A program made the position numbers and the translations under genes. This document shows, one piece after another, positions 8,590-14,942 of a stretch of 64,000 nucleotides of DNA. The first letter of the stretch is position 1. Each line of letters opens with the position of its first letter. The DNA comes from Alteromonas sp047556435 (GTDB lineage Bacteria; Pseudomonadota; Gammaproteobacteria; Enterobacterales; Alteromonadaceae): positions 2,480,001 through 2,544,000 of the forward strand of contig NZ_CP180210.1 in NCBI RefSeq assembly GCF_047556435.1, in the 5' to 3' direction. Under the pieces are notes generated by a model that saw nothing but the letters and a program-made list of their open reading frames with translations, did no database searches and had not been told where the DNA came from.

Positions 8590-9428
8590 TTTTGTTCTCC
8601 TTGGAAAGCGCTGTACGAATGCTGCACTGACGCAACAGCTTGCTGGTTCAGCGCAATAATTTCTTCTTTTATATTCCTGGCTTCTTTCATTTTTACTGCA
8701 GGCGGAACCACCAGCGTTGTTACCGGCGTCAAATCAGCCCCAGGTAAGTCGCCCAGCCTTATCCAGTCAATCCTTACTCTGTCGGTGATCAATGTCGGAC
8801 ACTCATAAAGCGCGACGCGGTGTGTAAGCGGATAGTGCTCGCTAAGAATGCGAATCAGTACCTTCCTCTCCTCTGCTGAACTCAGGCGTTTGGAAATACT
8901 GATATCGCCAGCCAGCGCAATTTGCCAAAGAACAAGGTAGGCTGAGGGATCCAGCCGACGCTCATAAAAAACAACCTGACTCGCTTCATAATGCTGACAC
9001 CCGTAATCACCGGGATCAATTCCCATGTCAGCATACAAGCAGTCTTCCGCAGAAATACCCGGCTCCATTCTGGCTCGAAAACCTTCCGCGCGTGACTGTT
9101 TTACCGCCTGGTGCGGCACCCGGGCAAAAACACCAGGATGCCCGTAGAAAGCACCAACTACCTGCTTTTCTTTGCGAACTTCCTGCATAATCGCATCCAG
9201 CATTTCGCGATAGGTAATTCGCCTGTCTTTGTTTTCAGCATACAGCCCCTGTAAAGATCTGACATCCTTATTCATCTGCGCTATCCATGCTTCCATGATT
9301 GGATGACAGCTGGTAAATACAACGTCTGCATTTTCAATTAGCTTTCGACAACGCTGAGTAATGTGCGCACCCAGCGTCATACCGGGTCCCACACATACTA
9401 ATGATCCTTGTTTATCTGACTTCGCCAC
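8586..9428 (-). CDS. Borosin-type peptide backbone alpha-N-methyltransferase (split form)
   Basis: This 280-residue protein belongs to the tetrapyrrole-methylase fold and looks like stand-alone borosin methyltransferases such as SonM, which use SAM to methylate backbone amides of a separate precursor. It shows GSLVCVGPGM near the N-terminus (SAM site), YGHPGV at 95-100 and MEPGISAEDCLYAD. The residues I recall as catalytic in fungal OphMA (Tyr66, Arg72, Tyr76, Tyr98) match Tyr63, Arg69, Tyr73 and Tyr95 here, all offset by three with spacing kept. That separates it from cobalamin and siroheme methylases and from the RsmI family. The start is a GTG with a weak ribosome site. It is the first gene of a three-gene coupled unit (methyltransferase, small peptide, GGDEF). 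No protease or exporter gene adjoins on the downstream side. Confidence 0.8.
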   Translation of the reverse strand: MAKSDKQGSLVCVGPGMTLGAHITQRCRKLIENADVVFTSCHPIMEAWIAQMNKDVRSLQGLYAENKDRRITYREMLDAIMQEVRKEKQVVGAFYGHPGVFARVPHQAVKQSRAEGFRARMEPGISAEDCLYADMGIDPGDYGCQHYEASQVVFYERRLDPSAYLVLWQIALAGDISISKRLSSAEERKVLIRILSEHYPLTHRVALYECPTLITDRVRIDWIRLGDLPGADLTPVTTLVVPPAVKMKEARNIKEEIIALNQQAVASVQHSYSAFQGEQK

Positions 9429-9451
9429 GTAAATCTTTTGTCGTTATTTTT

Positions 9452-9500
9452 TACTAGTATGCCGAAAAAAAGAGAGCGAGTAACTACTAAATCGTTAGTA
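9452..9500. promoter_or_regulatory. Palindromic operator-like elements before the borosin-like unit
   Basis: Two related palindromes lie 24-72 bases upstream of the methyltransferase start. TACTAGTA (9452-9459) is a perfect 8 bp palindrome, and TACTAA-ATCG-TTAGTA (9485-9500) is a perfect 6+6 inverted repeat with a 4-base centre. Both use TACTA half-sites, so they could bind one dimeric regulator. I do not recognise the regulator, and no promoter boxes near them are convincing. Confidence 0.35.
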
Positions 9501-9518
9501 TTCATAGGATTCCTGACA

Positions 9519-9537
9519 AATGCGCTCACAGCGCATT
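9519..9537 (-). terminator. Stem-loop downstream of the M24 peptidase gene
   Basis: AATGCGCT-3-AGCGCATT forms a perfect 8 bp stem with a three-base loop between the M24 gene and the borosin-like unit, both on the minus strand. No T-run follows it on either strand, so it is at best a weak terminator or a processing hairpin. Confidence 0.35.
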
Positions 9538-9709
9538 ATTCAGCAACAGCAATAAAAAAGGCAACAGGCGCAAGCAATCCGTTGTGTCTCTTGTCCTGAT
9601 GAAAAAGCCTAATTCCCAAGAATGAAGTTGCTCGACACGCATTCCATAAATGGCTGTTAGCGCTCTTGGGGGCACTCCATGCTGCCAGGCCCCTTCGCGC
9701 ATATCATTC

Positions 9710-11053
9710 TCACTCAGACTGAATAAGGTGGAGATGCGTCTGTCTACCGTCCATATATTGCACCCGCTCACCGTCAAAGAAAGCCTGTTCTTCGAGCATA
9801 ATACGAATATCACCTCCCCAGTCAGGTACCGGGACAGCGGCATTTAATTCAATGGAGTACGCAGTATTTTTTTGCATCGGATAGTCACCATCCACCGGAA
9901 CACCTGACTGAGAATCCCACATTCCAATGGTCGTGCCTGCTGCATGTCCGTGCGTGCCAATCGGATGCGTATAGATAGTAGGTACTATGCCTTCCTCTAT
10001 TGCTTGCTTTCTTGACATCGCCAGAATGTCATTCCCCGTTCTGCCAAGCTTGAAGTGACTCATGAGGATATCCTGAAGACGATTACCCGACTCCAGCGCA
10101 TCGCGCAGCGATGCAGGCGCCTGCGTCTCTCCCGGCTTTAACACATAAGCATGTTGCTGCTGATCAGAGTTCAGTCCCAGGTACGTGAGTCCAAAATCGA
10201 CATGCAGTAAATCGCCCGGCCTGATTACGGTGCTTGCGCTTTTACTACTGAAATCGTTTTCCTTTGAGGCGTTCGGGCGCTGCAAAGACACGCTGGGGTG
10301 AAACCAGTTGTCCATCTTGAGTGCCTGCGACTGTTCTTTTAGCCACCATTCAATGTCTTTTGTCGTTGTTGTGCCAGGTGTGACGACCTCGTTAGAAAAA
10401 GCACGGGCAATTAACTCGTGCCCTTTTGCTACCAGTGTCGGATAAATTTCCATTTCCTTCGGTGTACGGGTTTCCAGCCAGGCAACGGATAAATACTCTG
10501 CACTAACCAGCCGCGAGCGCAGTGAAGTATCCAACGCTGCCGTTAAGAGTGTATATTCAGTGTGTGTAAGACCATCTGCCAATCCAAAGTGTAACGACTG
10601 ATTGATACCAATTTTTTCAGGGTTTCTTTGTTTAATTAACCCTGCCAGCGCTTCGTATTGATCGGGCTGCTCTTCCGGATCCCACGCTTTTTCAAACACC
10701 TCTCCGACATTATATCTGGCTACAGCCAGATATTCGGTGCGGTTACGGACTTCGTCATCAAAAATAACTAACATGGTGCGGCGGCGTGCTGACTCCCACG
10801 CTGAAGGCAACATAGTTTTTAAAACCGGATCCTCGTTGTATTCCCGGGCAATCAATATCCACATATCAATGCCCTGTCGACGCATCAGTGCCGGTAACAT
10901 GGTAGTCAATCTGTCGTTTACAATGGTATCTCTGAGCTGTGCTCGCTCTCTAAGCGACAACACGTCATTCTGTTCGCCGACAGCAGGCAAACTGCTCACC
11001 AATATCAGTCCGAATAATGTTGTAGCCAGCGTCATGTTTTTCAGCAGTTTCAT
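9710..11053 (-). CDS. Exported M24-family metallopeptidase (Xaa-Pro aminopeptidase-like)
   Basis: The 447-residue protein has a signal peptide (about residues 1-26, ending PAVG) and a pita-bread-fold peptidase domain after an N-terminal creatinase-like domain. Candidate metal ligands in order are Asp286 and Asp297 (in VDFGLTYLGLNSD), a histidine in THPIGTHGHAAG (about 363-370), Glu402 (SIELN) and Glu421/422 (MLEEQ), which is the complete M24 pattern for a two-metal centre. Members remove N-terminal residues, often before proline, but several act on other substrates, so the exact substrate is not known. I chose the ATG at 11053 because GAGA lies about 8 bases upstream; the ATG at 11062 has no spacing for a ribosome site. 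It sits 281 bp upstream of the borosin-like unit on the same strand. Confidence 0.85.
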   Translation of the reverse strand: MKLLKNMTLATTLFGLILVSSLPAVGEQNDVLSLRERAQLRDTIVNDRLTTMLPALMRRQGIDMWILIAREYNEDPVLKTMLPSAWESARRRTMLVIFDDEVRNRTEYLAVARYNVGEVFEKAWDPEEQPDQYEALAGLIKQRNPEKIGINQSLHFGLADGLTHTEYTLLTAALDTSLRSRLVSAEYLSVAWLETRTPKEMEIYPTLVAKGHELIARAFSNEVVTPGTTTTKDIEWWLKEQSQALKMDNWFHPSVSLQRPNASKENDFSSKSASTVIRPGDLLHVDFGLTYLGLNSDQQQHAYVLKPGETQAPASLRDALESGNRLQDILMSHFKLGRTGNDILAMSRKQAIEEGIVPTIYTHPIGTHGHAAGTTIGMWDSQSGVPVDGDYPMQKNTAYSIELNAAVPVPDWGGDIRIMLEEQAFFDGERVQYMDGRQTHLHLIQSE

Positions 11054-11264
11054 AGAATTCATCTCGTTTTTGTCATTGTTATATCAACTCACACCACTCT
11101 CACGCTTACAGATACGCATAAGTTTCAGCAATATCCGGTTCAGGGTGAATGTTCATAAAGATATTGTTTTCATGCTGTTCTCGCTTATGCAAGGGTTTTT
11201 ACGCGAATGGATGACATCACGCGACGGCCTGATACAATGGCGCCAAAAAGTACGGCAGATAACC

Positions 11265-12272
11265 ATGCGCAAACACATCTACATAGCCTATACCGGTGGC
11301 ACAATTGGGATGAAACCCTCTGCTCAGGGCTATGTGCCTGCCGCAGGCTTCCTGAACGATACACTGGCATCAATGCCTGAGTTTCACCGTCCGGAAATGC
11401 CAGCCTTTACCCTTCGTGAATATAGCAATCTGATCGACTCTTCAGACATGGATCCAACCCATTGGCAACAAATTGCTGATGACATTGCTGAAAATTATGA
11501 CACCTACGATGGTTTTATCATTTTGCACGGCACCGATACCATGGCATACACCGCCTCGGCGCTTAGCTTTATGCTGGAAGACCTGAGTAAACCCGTCATC
11601 GTCACCGGGTCTCAGATACCGCTTGCCGAATTACGTTCAGACGGACAAGTCAATCTCTTGAACGCGTTGTATATAGCGGCCAATTACCCCATAGCTGAAG
11701 TGGGTCTGTTTTTTAATAACCGTCTCCTACGTGGTAATCGAAGCCGGAAAGTCGATGCCGATGGGTTCAATGCGTTTGAATCCCCAAACTTTCCGCCGTT
11801 GTTGGAAGCTGGCATTAACATACGCCTGAAAGCTGGAGAACTGGCGAAACCCTCAACCAAGCCACTGTCTGTTTCAGGTGTAAAAGCACAGCCAATCGGA
11901 CTTGTCAGCCTTTATCCGGGCATCTCGCCGGCGGTATTGAAAAATACCCTGCAGCAACCGGTTAATGCCCTAATCCTGCTCAGTTATGGGGTGGGAAATG
12001 CGCCTCAGACCCCTGCACTTCTGGAGCAGTTAGACTACGCACGCGAACGGGAAATCCCCGTATTAAATTGCACCCAGTGCCTGCGCGGCAGAGTTAATAT
12101 GGGCGGTTATGCCACTGGCCACGGCCTGCTTGAAGCGGGCGTTCTTTCCGGCAGTGATATGACGCCGGAAGCGGCACTGGCAAAACTGCATTACCTTCTT
12201 AGTAAACCCTTGTCCTTCGCGCAAAGAAAGCAATTACTGGTTGCTAATTTGCGCGGTGAATTAAGTGAGTAA
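11265..12272 (+). CDS. ansA: Cytoplasmic L-asparaginase (type I)
   Basis: AnsA hydrolyses L-asparagine to aspartate and ammonia in the cytoplasm. The 335-residue protein starts MRKHIYIAYTGGTIGM, with the first catalytic threonine in the TGGTIG motif, and has the second catalytic Thr-Asp pair in LHGTDTMAYTASAL. No signal peptide is present, which separates it from the high-affinity periplasmic type II enzyme. The frame is open back to 10737, but that stretch is antisense to the M24 gene and is not used; the length from 11265 matches E. coli AnsA (338). The DUF2797 gene follows after 3 bases, so the two are co-transcribed. Confidence 0.94.
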   Translation: MRKHIYIAYTGGTIGMKPSAQGYVPAAGFLNDTLASMPEFHRPEMPAFTLREYSNLIDSSDMDPTHWQQIADDIAENYDTYDGFIILHGTDTMAYTASALSFMLEDLSKPVIVTGSQIPLAELRSDGQVNLLNALYIAANYPIAEVGLFFNNRLLRGNRSRKVDADGFNAFESPNFPPLLEAGINIRLKAGELAKPSTKPLSVSGVKAQPIGLVSLYPGISPAVLKNTLQQPVNALILLSYGVGNAPQTPALLEQLDYAREREIPVLNCTQCLRGRVNMGGYATGHGLLEAGVLSGSDMTPEAALAKLHYLLSKPLSFAQRKQLLVANLRGELSE

Positions 12273-12275
12273 ATC

Positions 12276-13115
12276 ATGACAACGACCCACACCGGCACTA
12301 TTCGTAAGATGCGTGTATCGGCAAAACAACAGAATCAGGTTTTTTATCAACTGCCGGTTGCGGATGATGTGATAGCAATGAATGACTTAATTGGTGAAAA
12401 GATTGCAGTCAGTCATACCGGCAATATTTACTGTGTTCACTGCAACAACAAAACCAAAAAAAGTTTTAACCAGGGATATTGTTATCGCTGCCTTATAACG
12501 CTTGCCCAATGCGATAGCTGTATTATCAAACCTGAGCAGTGTCATTATCATGAGGGCACGTGCCGTGAACCTGAATGGGGAGAGGCACATTGCCTTACCG
12601 ATCACTTTGTTTATCTTGCCAATACCGGTACGCTGAAAGTGGGCATTACAAGGCATGTAACCGATACCGTATCTTCGCGCTGGATGGATCAGGGGGCAAC
12701 ACAGGCTCTGGTGATTCTTCGGGTCAAAGATCGCTTAACTAGCGGTGAGGTAGAAACGCTGTGCAAGCAGCATATTGCTGACAAAACAAACTGGCGTACG
12801 ATGCTCAAAGGAGAGCCAGACAGCGCAGACCTCATGGCAAAGCGTGATGAAATCTTGCATGCTATCAAAGACGATCTTGACGCTCTCAGGCAGGAAAAAG
12901 GGCTGCAGGCCATCTCTGAGGTAAATGCCGAGCCTTTGTCTATCCATTACCCGGTGGCGCAATATCCGGATAAGATAAAATCTATCAATCTGGACAAAAA
13001 CCCCGAGTTTGAGGGAATACTAAAGGGAATTAAGGGCCAGTATTGGTTACTGGACGGCGATCGTGTGATTAACATGAGAAAGTACGCAGGATACGAGTTA
13101 AGCATCTCCTGTTAA
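12276..13115 (+). CDS. DUF2797 protein with cysteine cluster
   Basis: This 279-residue protein matches the DUF2797 family by eye. A cysteine/histidine-rich segment (CVHC, CYRC, CDSC and CHYHEGTC, residues about 50-97) looks like a zinc-binding module. It is followed by FVYLANTGTLKVGITR and a downstream RWMDQGA, resembling the core of GIY-YIG nucleases, in which the first strands hold Tyr and the helix an Arg. Nuclease activity is not established for this family as far as I know. It lies 3 bases after ansA; linkage of ansA with a DUF2797 gene in related genomes would need checking. The cellular role is unknown. Confidence 0.8.
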   Translation: MTTTHTGTIRKMRVSAKQQNQVFYQLPVADDVIAMNDLIGEKIAVSHTGNIYCVHCNNKTKKSFNQGYCYRCLITLAQCDSCIIKPEQCHYHEGTCREPEWGEAHCLTDHFVYLANTGTLKVGITRHVTDTVSSRWMDQGATQALVILRVKDRLTSGEVETLCKQHIADKTNWRTMLKGEPDSADLMAKRDEILHAIKDDLDALRQEKGLQAISEVNAEPLSIHYPVAQYPDKIKSINLDKNPEFEGILKGIKGQYWLLDGDRVINMRKYAGYELSISC

Positions 13116-13194
13116 TGCAGCATTAAACGTGCAAGAAACACACATTCATGGCAAACTAAATTTACGCTGTTAGCAGGTACTGGGTAAAGTAGAA

Positions 13195-14640
13195 GTGGAA
13201 TCAGCACGCGAGCTTACCGCACTGGGAAAATCGGTCAGGATGTTAAGCGCCTCTGTGTGGAGCCAGGGCCTGGTAGTCTGCCTACTCTGGCTGCTGGTCT
13301 TTCAGCTAGGGCGTCTTGGTGAACTTGAGGCGCATGCCAGTGTATGGTTTCCCGCTGCAGGACTAACTTATGCCGCCCTGCTACTGGCAGGTGCTGCTGC
13401 GCTACTTCCCCTGACGGTTGCTGCCGTAGCAATCACCTTCTGGACGACAAACTTCTATCAACTGGAATTGTCCTTCACGCAAACCCTGATCGCTGGGCTC
13501 GCTTTTTCGATTGCTCACCTGCTTCCGTATTACCTCGGCTGCGCTGCGATTCGCTTTATAGCCAACCAATTTAAAGGGCGGCTCCCGGTTATTATTTTAA
13601 GCTTTTTGCTCAGCGCCCTGGTTTGCTCCGTACTGGCAACCATTGCGGTTATGGTCGCACTAAGCAGTACTGGTATGATGCCTGCCAGTGATATCCGTCA
13701 TACCTGGTTCCCATTCTGGATTGGTGACTTAGCTGGTGTGGTTGTTATGACGCCGGTATTTCTCTCCGCGCTGCGATACGTGTACCCTGACTCACGCTTC
13801 TCACTGAAGATTTATTTGTACAGCGATACTGCCAAATACAGTGGTAGTGTGGTTTGGAAACTACTGGTTAATCTGGTGATCATATTGAGCTCTACCCTCC
13901 TCGCCTATGGTTTAGGGACTCAGGAGAGCGCCTTTGCCATTTTCTTTCTGGCGATTGCCCATATGTGGATTGCTTGTACGGAGAGCCCCTTTATTAACGC
14001 TATCAGCCTGGCTACCAGCAGCTTCTTAATTGCTTTTATGGTCGCCGCACTTGGGCTTGACGAATTTATCATGGTCTACCAGTTCGCAATTATTGTGATT
14101 GCCAGTAATGCGTTATTCGGCGTTGCACTTCCGAAATTAGTGGCGGACAATTTCGAATTAAAAAGGCGCATCAGCACGGATGCACTGACCTCTGCGGCTT
14201 CACGTGAACACCTGCATCATCACGCCGATCGCGTTTTTATGCAGGCGCAACAGTATGACTTTCCGGTATCCCTGATAATCATAGACGTCGATGAATTTAA
14301 ACAGATTAACGATACATATGGCCACCAGGCCGGAGATGATGCGCTCAAGCAGCTTTGTCTGGCAGCGAATCAGCAGCTGAGGCCGACTGACATGCTCGCG
14401 CGATTTGGTGGTGATGAGTTTGTGGTATTGCTACCAGATACAGCAGATGAGGAAGCCGCACAGATCAGTGAGCGACTTCACAAGAAAATTAAGCAGCTTG
14501 ATCTGGGCTTTGCACTGACAACCAGCCTGGGAGTGGCTACGCGTCAAGCTGATGAAAGTTTTGCTGACGTATTCCGGCGAGCTGACAGTGCGTTATACCG
14601 CTCTAAAAAACAAGGGCGCGACAGAGTCACCAAGGCTTAA
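13195..14640 (+). CDS. MASE1-GGDEF diguanylate cyclase
   Basis: The 481-residue protein begins with about eight membrane spans (residues 20-310) that fit the MASE1 sensor domain (SVWFPAAGLTYAALLL and FPFWIGDLAGVVVMTP are typical MASE1 segments). A cytoplasmic GGDEF domain follows. The active site GGDEF (405-409) is canonical, DVDEFKQINDTYGH is intact, and an RPTD inhibitory site sits exactly five residues upstream, so it should make c-di-GMP and be product-inhibited. The start is taken at the GTG at 13195; an in-frame ATG at 13240 would remove 15 residues and keep all spans. It stands alone between DUF2797 and a convergent operon. Confidence 0.9.
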   Translation: MESARELTALGKSVRMLSASVWSQGLVVCLLWLLVFQLGRLGELEAHASVWFPAAGLTYAALLLAGAAALLPLTVAAVAITFWTTNFYQLELSFTQTLIAGLAFSIAHLLPYYLGCAAIRFIANQFKGRLPVIILSFLLSALVCSVLATIAVMVALSSTGMMPASDIRHTWFPFWIGDLAGVVVMTPVFLSALRYVYPDSRFSLKIYLYSDTAKYSGSVVWKLLVNLVIILSSTLLAYGLGTQESAFAIFFLAIAHMWIACTESPFINAISLATSSFLIAFMVAALGLDEFIMVYQFAIIVIASNALFGVALPKLVADNFELKRRISTDALTSAASREHLHHHADRVFMQAQQYDFPVSLIIIDVDEFKQINDTYGHQAGDDALKQLCLAANQQLRPTDMLARFGGDEFVVLLPDTADEEAAQISERLHKKIKQLDLGFALTTSLGVATRQADESFADVFRRADSALYRSKKQGRDRVTKA

Positions 14641-14717
14641 CCGGCGCCGTAATCACATTGTGCGAGCCAGTGTCTAGCAAACCAGTTATCGCTCGTCAAT
14701 TTTAAGTTCCGATAAAC

Positions 14718-14936
14718 TCAGGCCGCTTCTTCTCCTTCAAGTTCCCTGGCCAAATCATCAAGCCTGGACAGCGTTGCATCAAACTCCCCTAATGCATAGC
14801 GGTATCTGACAGCGACAAAACGATCGCTACGCCCATACTTTACTTTTAATTCTTCTGCATCAAAATGCTTCACTGTATTAAGAAACCGATATGCCTGGCT
14901 CTCTGACGGAAACACATATTCAACACTATTTTCCAT
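14718..14936 (-). CDS. Small hypothetical protein (72 aa) after the DUF349 gene
   Basis: I do not recognise this small protein. It begins MENSVEYVFPSESQAYRFLN and ends in an acidic helix (LDDLARELEGEEAA). There is no signal peptide, membrane span or cysteine. It starts 6 bases after the stop of the DUF349 gene on the same strand, so it is probably the last gene of that operon. The Tyr/Phe/Arg-rich middle (KVKYGRSDRFVAVRYRYA) reads like short beta strands, so a compact alpha/beta fold is likely. Confidence 0.7.
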   Translation of the reverse strand: MENSVEYVFPSESQAYRFLNTVKHFDAEELKVKYGRSDRFVAVRYRYALGEFDATLSRLDDLARELEGEEAA

Positions 14937-14942
14937 ATCAGC

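Noticed and set aside
9526..9843. 105-codon open frame overlapping the end of the M24 gene
   Set aside because: Same strand but a shifted frame over the M24 coding end; leucine-rich tail and no family features.
10737..11264. In-frame extension of the asparaginase by 176 codons
   Set aside because: It runs antisense to the M24 gene, lacks family similarity, and a normal-length AnsA starts at 11265.
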